Source: Melaminivora jejuensis (GTDB lineage Bacteria > Pseudomonadota > Gammaproteobacteria > Burkholderiales > Burkholderiaceae_C). Taken from it: a stretch of DNA of 64,000 nt. The DNA lies in contig NZ_JACWIJ010000002.1 of the NCBI RefSeq assembly GCF_017811175.1, positions 868,001 through 932,000 on the forward strand. The letters are read 5' to 3'. Shown piece by piece: positions 11,909-21,784 of the stretch. How positions within the stretch are numbered: position 1 is the stretch's first letter; each line of letters opens with the position of its first letter. The position numbers were made by a program, and so were the translations under genes. The notes beneath the pieces were generated by a model. The model ran no database searches, was not told where the DNA came from, and saw only the letters and a program-made list of their open reading frames with translations.

Positions 11909-11985
11909 GGAGTGGTAGTTCAGTCGGTTAGAATACCGGCCTGTCACGCCGGGGGTCGCGGGTTCGAGTCCCGTCCACTCCGCCA
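11909..11985 (+). tRNA. tRNA-Asp (GTC), first copy
   Basis: A 77-base cloverleaf with acceptor GGAGTGG/CCACTCC, anticodon loop CTGTCAC giving GTC, T-loop TTCGAGT, discriminator G and encoded CCA. Confidence 0.95.
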
Positions 11986-11994
11986 TAGGTTTTT

Positions 11995-12070
<76 letters not shown>

Positions 12071-12102
12071 CTGAACAATTGAACGTGAAGTTCTTAGGTT
12101 TT

Positions 12103-12178
12103 GACCCTATCGTCTAGAGGCCTAGGACACCACCCTTTCACGGTGGGTACCGGGGTTCGAATCCCCGTAGGGTCGCCA
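12103..12178 (+). tRNA. tRNA-Glu (TTC), second copy
   Basis: Identical in sequence to the copy at 11784, 319 bases downstream. Confidence 0.95.
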
Positions 12179-12227
12179 AGTTTGGCTGCACTTGGACTGG
12201 CAACAGTCGCAAAGCAGCTACCGACGC

Positions 12228-12304
12228 GGAGTGGTAGTTCAGTCGGTTAGAATACCGGCCTGTCACGCCGGGGGTCGCGGGTTCGAGTCCCGTCCACTCC
12301 GCCA
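12228..12304 (+). tRNA. tRNA-Asp (GTC), second copy
   Basis: Identical in sequence to the copy at 11909, 319 bases downstream; it is the last gene before the cluster terminator. Confidence 0.95.
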
Positions 12305-12389
12305 TCAATACCCTTTCAAGCCACTGGTTTGAAAAAGCCGCATTTGGGTCAATGCCAGTCAGTTAAGCCGGGCGAGGCTGACTTGGTCT

Positions 12390-12422
12390 AAAAAGGGAAC
12401 ATGTTAACCATGTTCCCTTTTT
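12390..12422. terminator. Bidirectional rho-independent terminator after the tRNAs
   Basis: A perfect 14-bp inverted repeat (AAAAAGGGAACATG, 12390-12403, with 12409-12422) and a 5-base loop give a hairpin with A and T runs on both sides. It ends the tRNA transcript and can act from either side. Confidence 0.8.
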
Positions 12423-12425
12423 GCT

Positions 12426-13217
12426 TTGGGCCTGCTGCAGACCACCCTGAACGAGATGCGGGAGGCCCTTCCTGCCAGTGGGATAGATAGCCGAGTTGAG
12501 CGCATTGCTGGATCCGGCCTGGATAGAGCAAGCGCTGGATGCCATGGGCAACGCATCGGTGCGCCGATGCAAGCTGCCCGCCGAACATGCCGTATGGCTG
12601 GTGATCGAGCTGGCGCTGCTTCGCCATAGGCCGCTGTGGCAAGTGGTGCAGGAGATGGCGCTGACGCTCGATGGCAAGGAACTGCCCGTACCTAGCACCA
12701 GCGTGCCGGCGTGCCAGCGGCTGGAGACCGAGCCCATGGAGCATTTGTGCGCTGTGCTGACCCAGGCCTGCGGCCGCTCTCCTGTGGTGCGCGCAGAGGA
12801 TTTGCGTGTACTGGCGGTCGCGATGGTGTGGTCTGGTCGGCCCCGGACAGTGGCGGTAACCGCCAGACGCAATACGGCCCCCAGCCCTGGCCCAGTGCGC
12901 GCGCCGTGTGCCTGCCGGATACCGACAGCCATGAACTGCTCGATGTCCGGCTCGGGGAGTATGGCTGTGGCCAGTTGACGCTGTCAGCCGAACTGCGCGG
13001 TCTGGATCATTCGATTACCTTGTTCGGGCGTGCCTACTTCAGCGCCGCTTTCCTGCTGCAGTGGAGCCAAGCGGGCGAGCAGCGCCACTGGCTCATGCGT
13101 GCCAAGGACAATCTGCGTTATGAGGTGGTGCAGACCTTGGGCGAAGGCGATTGGCTGATCCGCATACCCGTGTCGCCACGCGCCAGGAAACTGTACGCAC
13201 AACTGCCCAGCCATTGA
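12426..13217 (+). pseudogene. IS4-family transposase, frameshifted and truncated
   Basis: Translations in three frames together give an IS4-type transposase. The IS4 N-terminal domain is open from 12496 (LLDPAWIEQALDAMGNASVRR, then TLDGKELPVPST). After a shift near 12830, the catalytic part continues to 13217 (VVWSAPDSGGNRQTQYGPQPW, ELRGLDHSITLFGRAYFSAAFLLQW). An upstream stretch from 12426 (LLQTTLNEMREALP) is in yet another frame. The protein stops at LPSH, short of the usual C-terminal region with the conserved Y-E motif. No inverted repeats or target duplication were found, so this is a dead remnant. Confidence 0.75.
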
Positions 13218-13788
13218 CTGGGTGCCATTGGCCTGCGGACGGTTTTTTTCCATTTCCGACTTGCGCCGCCGCTGCCGGCTGCAGATGTAATTCCTGGGCA
13301 CGAAGCAGCGCCTTGAACGACTGTGTGGTCAGCACCTTGAAGGGCTATTCAGCGGAAAGGGCTGCTTCGTACCCGCCGCAGAGCGCCTATCGCATCTCGC
13401 AGCAGACTGGCGGCCATTTCACCCGGTAGGGCTGGCGTGGCACGGGTGTGCTTGTGCAGGGCGGTCACCATGCTGCGCTCTGGCAAGTCTTTGAAAGCTC
13501 GCCATTAGCTCTGCCATTCCGGCAAGCGCCCTGGACTGCAGATAACGGCTCCCATCGACGCAATCGTGCGGGATGCGCTGCTTCGTGGCTGCCAGTTGGT
13601 CGCGCTGCATGAACTGGGCAGCGGGGACGTGGCGTTCCTGCGGAAATTCGGCATGCCCGAACTCCAGGCTGATGCTCAAGTCGCTGCGCGCATAGCGGGC
13701 GACGTGATGCAGCACAAACACTGGCGCAATGGATGATTTCAAAAAAGATAGCTGCCAGCGCTTGCTGCACAAGGGGTGGAGCCGTTTT
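13218..13788. other. Decayed region with a dispersed repeat copy
   Basis: No intact gene is visible. On the plus strand an open stretch from 13509 ends in TGA at 13734-13736 and reads as a plausible protein tail (QLVALHELGSGDVAFLRKFG, AARIAGDVMQHKHW). I do not recognise its family and it has no start. It is directly followed by a dispersed repeat copy. The rest looks like degraded coding sequence in mixed frames. Confidence 0.4.
13741..13774 (+). repeat. Dispersed short repeat, copy 5
   Basis: This copy (AAGATAGCTGCCAGCGCTTG, then CTGCACAAGG) follows the stop codon of an unrecognised gene remnant. Confidence 0.65.
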
Positions 13789-14326
13789 TCATTGGTAAAC
13801 CAAGCAATGATTGTCCAGCCGTGCGCCTTGCAGGCCGGCGGCGTGGGGGCGTAGGCAAGGCTGGCCCCCAGCGCATCGTGCAGGCTGGCGCCCGTCCACG
13901 GCCAGCGCGCAGACCTCGGGCAGCGGCACCAGGGCGCGCCATTTGCCATTTGCCATTTGCCATTCGGCGTGAACGTGGCGATGCCGTTGGCCTATGGACG
14001 GCTCACCGCCCGGCCATCGGGCGTGGCGGCGATGCTGCCGCCATAGCCGCGGATGCCGGTTTCGCCCGCGTTCGGCGTGCTGGGCGGATGTGTCATCGTG
14101 CTTAGCCTGCAGCGCGATGCCGAGGACTTTGCGGCCTGGGTGCCCAGCCAGATGTCGCAGTCTCAGGCGCGGGTCGTGCAGGCGCCATCGGCCGAGCAGC
14201 GCGCCGGTATCGCCATCGAGGCGCACCAGGGATGAGTTCATGGTGTGCAGGTCGCGCTTGACGCGGCTGGTCTCGGGCGCGCTGGGCACGCCGCCGTTGG
14301 CGACGATGAGCGTGGCGCCGTCCCGG
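13789..14326 (-). pseudogene. DUF1513-family protein remnant
   Basis: Minus-strand frames together resemble a DUF1513 beta-propeller protein: GATLIVANGGVPSAPETSR, then HTMNSSLVRLDGDTGALLGRW, ALVPLPEVCALAVDG and, in another frame, SLAYAPTPPACKAHGW. Several frameshifts interrupt it, the N-terminus is missing, and a short tandem repeat of GCCATTT (13938-13964) sits inside. In intact loci DUF1513 follows imelysin genes in an iron-linked operon. Here it is fused directly to an imelysin fragment, implying a large internal deletion. Confidence 0.6.
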
Positions 14327-14612
14327 ATCAGCTCTTGCGCGCCTGGGCCAGTGTCTGCTCCGAAGGCTTGGCGGTGAATGCCTCGATGGCCGTCTGCATC
14401 GCCCGGGCCGCCGCCAGCGTGCCGGCGTAGTTGGCATGCACCAGGGCGGCGTACTGCACCACCACGGCCTGGACGCTCATGGCTAGGCCTGCCATGGCGG
14501 GTGCCGCAGCCGGTGCCTGTGCATGGGCGGCAGTGCGGATCGACGGGCGGGATATGGGTGACTCCAGGGCGATGCAGTGAAGAAGCAGCATTGCGAGAGT
14601 GAGAACAATCAT
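14327..14612 (-). pseudogene. Imelysin (peptidase M75) N-terminal remnant
   Basis: From an ATG at 14612 about 94 residues are readable: a signal peptide (MIVLTLAMLLLHCIALES) and the imelysin start SVQAVVVQYAALVHANYAGTL, then EAFTAKPSEQTLAQAR. Imelysin-family proteins are periplasmic and iron-regulated. The frame then stops and DUF1513 sequence begins in another frame, so most of the protein is deleted. The IS5-family element is inserted immediately before the start codon, removing any promoter. Confidence 0.65.
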
Positions 14613-14614
14613 TA

Positions 14615-15543
14615 GGATTTGTCCGTAAATTAAAATTCTCCCGAGTCGCCCGTGATGCGACGAAGGAGCGATAAATGGCCAAGGCGCATGCCAATTCGTG
14701 GGAGGTAACGGACGAGTTCTGGAAACTGGTAGAGCCGCTGGTGCCACAGCCAGTGCGCGATCCAGGCAAGCACTACGAACGCGCAGCCGGGGCGGGCCGC
14801 CCCGCAAAACCGCCACGGCTGGTGTTCGAGGCCATCATGTATGTGCTGCGCACAGGCTGCCAGTGGAAGGCGCTGCCGGCTGAACGCTTTGGCAGCGCCA
14901 GCGCGATCCATCACAAGTTCATGCTGTGGTCCAAGGCCGGGTTCTTCGAGAACCTGTGGAAGGCAGGGCTGGCCGAATACGACGACTGTGAAGGCATCGC
15001 CTGGCGCTGGCAGAGCATCGACGGCGCCATGTTCAAGGCGCCCTTGGCGCAGGAAGCTGTGGGGCGCAACCCGACGGATCGGGGAAAAAAAAGGCAGCAA
15101 GCGTCACCTGTTGGTGGACGGGCGTGGCGTCCCGTTGTCGCTCGTCGTGACCGGGGCGAACGCGCACGACGTGACGCAACTTGAGGCCGTGTTGTCTTGC
15201 TGCATGGTCAAACGCCCCACGCCCAAGCAGCGGCGCAGCAAGCACCTATGTGCTGATGCGGGCTACCGGGGCAAGAACGCCATGAAGATCATTGTGGCCC
15301 ACGGCTATATCCCGCATGTGGTGGGCCGCAAAAGCGAGGCAGAGCACAAAAAGCGTGATCCGAAGAAAAAAGCGCGCCGTTGGGTTGTGCAGGCTTGCCA
15401 TGGCTGGTTCAACCGGTTCAGGAAATTACTGGTGCGCTACGAGAAGCTGGAGCACACGTTCCTCGCACTCAACCATCTCGCCGCCGCCATCATCGCGCTG
15501 CGGAAAATCCACCTGCCCGTTAATATTATTTACGGATAAATCC
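14615..15543 (+). mobile_element. IS5-family insertion sequence, 929 bp
   Basis: Imperfect terminal inverted repeats start GGATTTGTCCGTAAAT on the left and GGATTTATCCGTAAAT on the right (read inward). They enclose one transposase. TTA directly repeats on both sides (14612-14614 and 15544-15546), a 3-bp target duplication typical of the IS427 group. The element separates the imelysin start from the divergent phoX-like gene. Confidence 0.85.
14675..15539 (+). CDS. IS5-family transposase in two frames joined at an A8 run
   Basis: The first frame (14675-15184) gives MAKAHANSWEVTDEFWKLVEPLVP, GRPAKPPRLVFEAIMYVLRTGCQWK and the first catalytic Asp in WQSIDGAMFK. The second frame continues to 15539 with HLLVDGRGVPLSLVVTGANAHD, DAGYRGKNA and the C-terminal YEKLEHTFLALNHLAAAII region. 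The frames join at eight A (15085-15092). Removing one A would give the family sequence DRGKKGSKRH in one frame. Either transcriptional slippage on the A run or a one-base insertion explains it, so activity is uncertain. Family assignment is firm. Confidence 0.8.
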
Positions 15544-15585
15544 TTAATATTGGCTATAGCGAATCGACTTCAGGGGGTCACACTA

Positions 15586-15603
15586 CTGTCATGGGGCTTT
15601 CCT
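15586..15603 (+). promoter_or_regulatory. Possible Pho box before the PhoX-type phosphatase gene
   Basis: CTGTCAT (15586-15592) and CTTTCCT (15597-15603) start 11 bases apart, as in Pho-regulon direct repeats. The first is a perfect half site and the second matches at 5 of 7. It lies 39 bases before the start codon. Function is inferred from the gene it precedes. Confidence 0.4.
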
Positions 15604-15641
15604 ACGCTGGGCGGGTTTGCACAACCCACACGAGGAACTTC

Positions 15642-17834
15642 ATGATCGATCCCGATGACATCGGCTACAACACCACCGACAACCCGTCGTTTGCCACGGT
15701 GGTCGATGCGCGCCTGAGCCGCCGCAACCTGTTGCGCGGCAGCTTCGCCACGGCGGGCGGCGCCATGCTGGGCAGCATGGCGCTGGTCGCATGTGGCGGT
15801 GGCGGTGGCGACGATGATCCGGCTCCCCCGGCGGCAGGCCTGAAGCTGGGCTTCAATCCCGTGGCCAAGAGCCTGGCCGATGCGGTCACCGTACCTGCGG
15901 GCTATACCGCCAGCGTGCTCTACCGCCTGGGCGATCCGATCGCTGCCGGCGTGGCACCCTACAAGAACGACGGCACGGACGATCCGGCGACCTACGACCG
16001 CCGCGCGGGCGACCATCATGACGGCATGACCTGGTTCGGCGTGGGCGCCAACGGCAGGTGGGATGCCAAGGCCAGCGACCGCGGTCTGCTGGTGATGAAC
16101 CACGAGTCGCTGACCCCCGTTTTCCTGCACCCTGCCGGGCGTACGGTCGTCAAGGGCCAGCGCACCGTGCCCAGCGAAGTAGTGCGCGAGTTCTACCTGC
16201 ACGGCGTGAGCGTGATCGAGACTGCCAAGGGGTCTGATGGCAAGTGGCGCTACAAGCAAGACTCGGCGTTCAACCGCCGTGTCCATACGCTGACGCCCAT
16301 GGAGCTGTCGGGCCCTGCGCGCGGCGTGGATGCGGTCAAGACCCGCTACTCGGCCAACGGCACGCGCACGCGCGGCACGGTGAACAACTGCGCCAACGGC
16401 ACCACGCCCTGGGGCACCTACCTGGCCTGCGAGGAAAACTGGTACGGCTACTTCTACCGCACTCCGGCCAGCGACAATGCCCATCGCTCCGCGCGCGAGC
16501 TGGCCGCCATCAAGCGCTACGGCGTGGGCCCGCAGGAGTTCTACGGACTGTGGGGAACCACGCAAGGCGCTGCCGATGCCGAGCAGCAGGATACTTTCGA
16601 TCGCTGGAACCTTGACGTGAAGGGCGAGGCCGCCACCGCCGACTATCGCAATGCCCACAACACCTATGGCTGGGTGGTGGAGATCGATCCCTTCACGCCG
16701 GACAGCACGCCACGCAAGCGCACCGCGCTGGGCCGCTTCGGCCACGAAGGCGCGTGCCTGGGCCTAGTGCAGGCCGGCAAGCCTCTGGTGTGGTACATGG
16801 GCGACGACGCGCGCAACGAGTACATCTACAAATACGTCTCCAACAAGAACTGGGATCCGCAGGATGCCACCGGCGGCCTGGCTGCCGGCGACAAGTACAT
16901 GGACGATGGCCGGCTCTACGTGGCCCGGTTCAAGGCCGACGGAACGGGCGAGTGGCTGGAGCTGGCGCTGGGCAAGCATGGCATCACCTCGTCCAACGCC
17001 GCTTACGGCTTCACCGACCAGGCCGACGTGGTGCTGCACGCGCGGCTGGCCGCCGATGCGGCGGGCGCTACCAAGATGGATCGCCCCGAGTGGACTGCTG
17101 TCCATCCCAAAACGGGCGACGTCTACGTGACGCTGACCAACACCAATGCCTCGTCGCGCCCAATCGACAAGACCGACGCCGCCAACCCGCGCTTCTACAA
17201 CGACCCCAAGGGTGCGGCGCAGACGGCGCAGACCGGCAATCCCAACGGCCACATCGTGCGCTTCGCCGAAAGTGCGGGCAACGCCGGCACCACATTCACC
17301 TGGGACGTATACCTGTTCGGCGCGCGCTCCACGGCTGGCGCCGACGTCAACGTCTCCGGCCTGACGGCCGACAACGATTTCTCCAGCCCCGACGGCCTGT
17401 GGTTCAGCCAGGCCTCGGCTGGTCTGGCCTGGCTGCAGACCGACGATGGCGCCTACACCGACGTGACCAACTGCATGATGCTGGCTGCCGTGCCGGGCAA
17501 GGTGGGCGATGGCGGCAAGAAGACTCTGACCAACAAGAGCGGCGACACCACGCGCACCCAGGACACCATCGTCGGTGCCAGGCCCGGCGAGAAGGACACA
17601 CAGCTCAAGCGCTTCCTGGTGGGCCCCAAGGGTTGCGAGATCACAGGCATCGCCGAGTCGGGCGATGGCCGTGCGATCTTCGTGAACATTCAGCACCCGG
17701 GCGAGGACACCAAGGACGCGGACATCGGCGACCCGTCGAAGTTCCAGAGCCACTGGCCGGACGGCGGCAGTGCCCGCCCGCGCTCGGCCACCATTGTCAT
17801 TACCCGCATCGACGGCGGCGTCGTAGGCGTCTGA
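15642..17834 (+). CDS. PhoX-family phosphatase (DUF839), Tat-exported
   Basis: The 730-residue protein has an N-terminal twin-arginine signal (SRRNLLRGSFATAGG, then MLGSMALVAC), and the LVAC end could be a lipobox. The DUF839/PhoX domain shows LLVMNHESLTPVF, CEENWYGYF, HNTYGWVVEIDPF, LGRFGHEGA and SSPDGLWFSQ. PhoX enzymes are calcium/iron-dependent periplasmic alkaline phosphatases. The ATG at 15642 follows GAGG by 6 bases. An IS5-family element ends 98 bases upstream, so upstream control may be altered. It has its own terminator, right beside the transposon insertion point. Confidence 0.85.
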   Translation: MIDPDDIGYNTTDNPSFATVVDARLSRRNLLRGSFATAGGAMLGSMALVACGGGGGDDDPAPPAAGLKLGFNPVAKSLADAVTVPAGYTASVLYRLGDPIAAGVAPYKNDGTDDPATYDRRAGDHHDGMTWFGVGANGRWDAKASDRGLLVMNHESLTPVFLHPAGRTVVKGQRTVPSEVVREFYLHGVSVIETAKGSDGKWRYKQDSAFNRRVHTLTPMELSGPARGVDAVKTRYSANGTRTRGTVNNCANGTTPWGTYLACEENWYGYFYRTPASDNAHRSARELAAIKRYGVGPQEFYGLWGTTQGAADAEQQDTFDRWNLDVKGEAATADYRNAHNTYGWVVEIDPFTPDSTPRKRTALGRFGHEGACLGLVQAGKPLVWYMGDDARNEYIYKYVSNKNWDPQDATGGLAAGDKYMDDGRLYVARFKADGTGEWLELALGKHGITSSNAAYGFTDQADVVLHARLAADAAGATKMDRPEWTAVHPKTGDVYVTLTNTNASSRPIDKTDAANPRFYNDPKGAAQTAQTGNPNGHIVRFAESAGNAGTTFTWDVYLFGARSTAGADVNVSGLTADNDFSSPDGLWFSQASAGLAWLQTDDGAYTDVTNCMMLAAVPGKVGDGGKKTLTNKSGDTTRTQDTIVGARPGEKDTQLKRFLVGPKGCEITGIAESGDGRAIFVNIQHPGEDTKDADIGDPSKFQSHWPDGGSARPRSATIVITRIDGGVVGV

Positions 17835-17880
17835 CGCAGCCGGCCTCGTGCATTCGTGCAGGGGCCGGGCCGTGCCCATC

Positions 17881-17909
17881 GCACACGCGTTCAGCGTGTG
17901 CACGTTTTT
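17881..17909 (+). terminator. Rho-independent terminator of the phosphatase gene
   Basis: An 8-bp stem GCACACGC/GCGTGTGC with loop GTTCA is followed by ACGTTTTT. The transposon is inserted 6 bases further on. Confidence 0.8.
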
Positions 17910-17910
17910 C

Positions 17911-17915
17911 TGAAA
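17911..17915. repeat. Target-site duplication TGAAA, left copy
   Basis: TGAAA abuts the left inverted repeat and recurs at 40149-40153 beyond the right inverted repeat. Confidence 0.9.
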
Positions 17916-17953
17916 GGGGTCGCCTCAGAAAACGGAAAATAAAGCACGCTAAG
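17916..17953 (+). repeat. Left 38-bp terminal inverted repeat (IRL)
   Basis: It begins GGGGTCGCCTCAG and ends GCACGCTAAG. The last codons and stop of tnpA lie inside it, as in other Tn21-type elements. It differs from the right repeat at one base. Confidence 0.95.
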
Positions 17954-20915
17954 CCGGTTGCAGCGGTCGTAGCGGCCTGAACTTGCCCGCGCCGATCTTG
18001 GCGCTGCTGCGCCAGAGGTAATCGCCGGTGAGGTTGATGTGCTCCCAACCGAGCGGCGACAGGTACTGCAACAGCGCGTCATCAACGGCATGGCCGTTGC
18101 CACGCAGCGCGTGCGCAGCCCGTTCCAGATAGACCGTGTTCCACAACACGACGGCAGCCGTTACCAGATTGAGGCCGCTAGCCCGGTAGCGCTGCTGCTC
18201 GAAACTGCGGTCGCGGATTTCACCCAGGCGGTTGAAAAACACTGCCCTGGCCAGCGCATTGCGCGCCTCGCCCTTGTTCAGGCCGGCATGCACGCGGCGG
18301 CGCAGTTCCACGCTTTGCAGCCAGTCCAGGATGAACAGCGTGCGCTCGATGCGGCCCAGCTCGCGGAGCGCCACGGCCAGGCCGTTCTGGCGTGGGTAGC
18401 TGCCGAGCTTTCGGAGCATCAGGGAGGCCGTCACCGTGCCCTGCTTGATCGAGGTGGCCAGCCGCAGGATTTCGTCCCAATGGGCGCGGACGTGCTTGAT
18501 GTTGAGCGTGCCGCCGATCATGGGTTTCAGCGCGTCATAGGCGGCGTCGCCCTTCGGGATGTAGAGCTTGGTGTCGCCCAGGTCGCGGATGCGCGGCGCG
18601 AAGCGGAAGCCCAGGAGGTGCATCAGGGCGAAGACGTGATCGGTGAAGCCCGCCGTGTCGGTGTAATGCTCCTCGATCCGCAAGTCGGACTCGTGGTACA
18701 GCAGGCCGTCGAGCACGTAGGTCGAATCGCGCACGCCGACGTTCACGACCTTGGTGTGAAATGGCGCGTACTGGTCAGAAATGTGGGTGTAGAACGTCCG
18801 CCCTGGGCTGCTCCCGTATTTCGGGTTGATGTGGCCGGTGCTCTCGGCCTTGCTGCCGGTGCGGAAGTTCTGGCCGTCCGACGATGAGGTGGTGCCGTCG
18901 CCCCAGTGCTCGGCGAAGGGATGGCGGAACTGTGCGTTGACCAGATCGGCCAGCGCCGCCCCGTAGGTTTCGTCGCGGATGTGCCAGGCTTGCAGCCAAG
19001 CCAGCTTGGCGTAGGTCGTGCCGGGGCAAGACTCCGCCATCTTGGTCAGGCCCAGGTTGATCGCGTCGGCGAGGATCGTGGTCAGCAACAGGTTCTTGTC
19101 TTTGGCCGGGTCGCCCGATTTCAGATGCGCGAAATGCCGAGTGAAGCCCGTCCATTCGTCCACCTCCAGCAGCAGTTCGGTGATCTTGACGTGCGGCAGG
19201 ATCATTGCCGTCTGGTCGATCAGCGCTTGGGCGGTGTCGGGTACCGCCGCGTCGAGCGGCGTGATCTTCAAGCCTGACTCGGTGATGATGGCGTCCGGCA
19301 GCTCGTTGGCCGTCGCCATACGGTTGACGGTGGCAAGCTGTGTTTCCAGCAGCGTCAGCCGGTCGTTCAGGTACCGGTTGCAGTCGGTGGCCACGGCCAG
19401 CGGCAATTCGCTGGCCTGCTTGAGGCTGGCGAATTTCGCGGGCGGCACCAGGTAGTCCTCGAAGTCCTTGAACTGGCGCGACCCCTGCACCCAGATGTCG
19501 CCGGAACGCAACGCGTTCTTCATCTCCGACAGCGCGCACAGTTCGTAGTAGCGCCGGTCGATGCCGGTGTCGGTCATGACCAGCTTCTGCCAGCGCGGCT
19601 TGATGAACTCGGTCGGCGCGTCGGCGGGCACCTTGCGGGCGTTGTCGCTGTTCATGCCGCGCAGCACCTCGATGGCGTCGAGCACGTCCTTCGCGGCGGG
19701 AGCGGCCCGCAGCTTGAGCACGGCAAGGAATTCCGGCGCGTAGCGGCGCAGCGTGGCGTAGCTTTCGCCGATGCGGTGCAGGAAATCGAAGTCCTCGGGC
19801 TGCGCAAGCTTCTGCGCTTCGGTGACGCTCTCGGCGAAGGCATCCCAGGACATGACGGCCTCGATGGCGGCGAACGGATCGCGGCCCGCCTGCTTGGCCT
19901 CGATCAGCGCCTGGCCGATGCGGCCGAACAGCCGCACCTTGGCGTTGATCGCCTTGCCGGACGCCTGGAATTGCTGCTGATGCTTGTTCTTGGCGGCGTT
20001 GAACAGCTTGCCCAGGATGCGGTCGTGCAGGTCGATGATTTCGTCGGTGACGGTGGCCATGCCCTCGATGGCAAGCGCCACCAGGGTGGCATAGCGTCGC
20101 TGCGCCTCGAACTTGGCCAGGTCGGCGGGCGTCATCTGGCCACCCTCACGGGCGATCTTGAGCAGGCGGTTCTGGTGCACCGACCGCTCGATGCCAGAAG
20201 GCAGGTCGAGCGCCTGCCACGCTTTGAGGCGTTCGATGTGTTCCAGCATGTGCCGCGAATTCGGTTTGACGGGCGATTGGCGCAGCCAGGCCAGCCAGGT
20301 CGTTTTGCCGTTGTCCCGACGCTTGAGCAGATCGTCGAGGCGGCGGCGATGCGCGTCCGACAGCGGTTCGGCCAAGGCATCGTAGATGCGCCGGTTGGCG
20401 CGGGTGATTGCTTCGGCGCTCGCCCGCTCGACGGCGTTGAGGGCAGGCAGAATGACCGACTGCTGCCGCAGGTGCTCGATCAAGGTGCTGGCCAGCACGA
20501 TGCCCTTGTCGGTCTGCAAGGCCATCTCGGTCAGCAACTGGACGGCCTGCCGGTAGTGGCCCATGGTAAAGGGCTGGAAGCCGAACACCGTTTTCAGTTC
20601 GACCAGGTGCTCGCGCCGGGTCTGCTCCCGCTGCCCGTATTCGTCCCAGCTTTCGACGCTGACCTTGAGCTGGTCGGCGACCAGTTTCAACAAGGGCGGA
20701 AACGGCGGCTCATCGACGCCCAGGATGACACCAGGAAAGCGCAGGTAACAGAGCTGCACGGCGAAGCCCAGCCGGTTGGCCGGGCCGCGCCGCTGCCGGA
20801 TGATGGAGAGGTCGGTTTCGCTGAACGTGTAGTGACGGATCAACTCATCCTTGGTGTCCGGCAACGCCAGCAGGCTTTCGCGCTCGGCGGCGGACAGGAT
20901 TGAACGACGTGGCAT
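17949..20915 (-). CDS. tnpA: Tn3-family transposase TnpA
   Basis: The 988-residue protein is the normal length for a Tn21-subgroup transposase. Its C-terminal half carries the DDE catalytic region: [11 protein letters not shown] (first Asp, about residue 670), [20 protein letters not shown] (second Asp, about 752) and the Glu helix [16 protein letters not shown] (about 880). It binds the 38-bp ends and drives replicative transposition. The stop lies within the left inverted repeat and tnpR is 2 bases upstream, so the two are cotranscribed. No disruption is visible. Confidence 0.96.
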   Translation of the reverse strand: MPRRSILSAAERESLLALPDTKDELIRHYTFSETDLSIIRQRRGPANRLGFAVQLCYLRFPGVILGVDEPPFPPLLKLVADQLKVSVESWDEYGQREQTRREHLVELKTVFGFQPFTMGHYRQAVQLLTEMALQTDKGIVLASTLIEHLRQQSVILPALNAVERASAEAITRANRRIYDALAEPLSDAHRRRLDDLLKRRDNGKTTWLAWLRQSPVKPNSRHMLEHIERLKAWQALDLPSGIERSVHQNRLLKIAREGGQMTPADLAKFEAQRRYATLVALAIEGMATVTDEIIDLHDRILGKLFNAAKNKHQQQFQASGKAINAKVRLFGRIGQALIEAKQAGRDPFAAIEAVMSWDAFAESVTEAQKLAQPEDFDFLHRIGESYATLRRYAPEFLAVLKLRAAPAAKDVLDAIEVLRGMNSDNARKVPADAPTEFIKPRWQKLVMTDTGIDRRYYELCALSEMKNALRSGDIWVQGSRQFKDFEDYLVPPAKFASLKQASELPLAVATDCNRYLNDRLTLLETQLATVNRMATANELPDAIITESGLKITPLDAAVPDTAQALIDQTAMILPHVKITELLLEVDEWTGFTRHFAHLKSGDPAKDKNLLLTTILADAINLGLTKMAESCPGTTYAKLAWLQAWHIRDETYGAALADLVNAQFRHPFAEHWGDGTTSSSDGQNFRTGSKAESTGHINPKYGSSPGRTFYTHISDQYAPFHTKVVNVGVRDSTYVLDGLLYHESDLRIEEHYTDTAGFTDHVFALMHLLGFRFAPRIRDLGDTKLYIPKGDAAYDALKPMIGGTLNIKHVRAHWDEILRLATSIKQGTVTASLMLRKLGSYPRQNGLAVALRELGRIERTLFILDWLQSVELRRRVHAGLNKGEARNALARAVFFNRLGEIRDRSFEQQRYRASGLNLVTAAVVLWNTVYLERAAHALRGNGHAVDDALLQYLSPLGWEHINLTGDYLWRSSAKIGAGKFRPLRPLQPA

Positions 20916-20917
20916 AT

Positions 20918-21478
20918 TTACTGATCCGTTCTCAAGTATTGATACAGGGTTTCGCGACTGATTCCGAATTCACGAGCCAGCTTGGTCTTTTGCTCGCCAG
21001 CCTCGACACGTTGGCGCAGTTCGGCAATACGCTCAGACGACAGGGATTTCTTCCTGCCACGGTAGGCCCCGCGCTGCTTGGCGAGCGCGATGCCCTCGCG
21101 CTGCCGCTCGCGGATCAAGGCGCGTTCGAACTCGGCGAACGCGCCCATTACCGACAGCATCAGGTTCGCCATCGGCGAGTCCTCGCCGGTGAAGGTCAAA
21201 TGCTCCTTAAGGAACTCGATGCGTACGCCGCGCTGGGTGAGGCCCTGCACCAGGCGGCGCAGGTCGTCGAGGTTGCGCGCCAGACGATCCATGCTGTGCA
21301 CCACGACCGTGTCGCCTTCGCGCACGAAGGCGAGCAGCCGTTCCAGTTCGGGCCGCCGTGTGTCCTTGCCCGACGCCTTGTCGGTGAACACTTTATCCAC
21401 CTGGATCTGTTCGAGCTGCCGTTCTGGGTTCTGGTCGAAGCTGCTGACGCGGACGTAACCGATGCGCTGACCGTGCAA
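20918..21478 (-). CDS. tnpR: Tn3-family resolvase TnpR
   Basis: The 186-residue serine recombinase has the catalytic N-terminus [19 protein letters not shown], the dimer helix [21 protein letters not shown] and a C-terminal helix-turn-helix ([16 protein letters not shown]). It resolves cointegrates at res and represses transcription. The start is TTG at 21478, supported by AGGAGG 5 bases upstream. The central part ([21 protein letters not shown]) differs from Tn21 TnpR as I recall it. The integron inserted about 105 bases upstream probably disrupts its res target. Confidence 0.93.
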   Translation of the reverse strand: MHGQRIGYVRVSSFDQNPERQLEQIQVDKVFTDKASGKDTRRPELERLLAFVREGDTVVVHSMDRLARNLDDLRRLVQGLTQRGVRIEFLKEHLTFTGEDSPMANLMLSVMGAFAEFERALIRERQREGIALAKQRGAYRGRKKSLSSERIAELRQRVEAGEQKTKLAREFGISRETLYQYLRTDQ

Positions 21479-21582
21479 GGTATCCTCCTGAGGGAAATGT
21501 GTCAGGAAGAAATCTATGACCCTTGACGGCGTATGTCAATCAATTCGGAAGGCAACTCTATTCTGACGATTTAGCGCCGGAT
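21479..21582. promoter_or_regulatory. Left part of the split res site
   Basis: This 104-bp piece holds the tnpR ribosome binding site and sequences with TGTCA-type half sites (AATGTGTCAGG, GTATGTCAATC, TTCTGACGAT), consistent with res subsites next to tnpR. It ends with CGGAT, the integron target duplication. The remainder continues at 37050. Confidence 0.5.
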
Positions 21583-21607
21583 TGTCGTTTTCAGAAGACG
21601 GCTGCAC
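21583..21607 (+). repeat. Integron inverted repeat IRi
   Basis: The 25-bp end begins TGTCGTTTTCAGAAGACGG, matching the Tn402-type IRi at the integrase side of class 1 integrons. Confidence 0.92.
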
Positions 21608-21784
21608 TGAACGTCAGAAGCCGACTGCACTATAGCAGCGGAGGGGTTGGATCCATCAGGCAACGACGGGCTGCTGCCGGCCATCAGCGGACGCAGGGAG
21701 GACTTTCCGCAACCGGCCGTTCGATGCGGCACCGATGGCCTTCGCGCAGGGGTAGTGAATCCGCCAGGATTGACTTGCGCTGCC

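Noticed and set aside
13938..13964. Short tandem repeat of GCCATTT as a possible CRISPR or phase-variation tract
   Set aside because: There are only about four units of 7 bp without spacers, inside an already broken gene; no CRISPR array or cas gene is present in the window.
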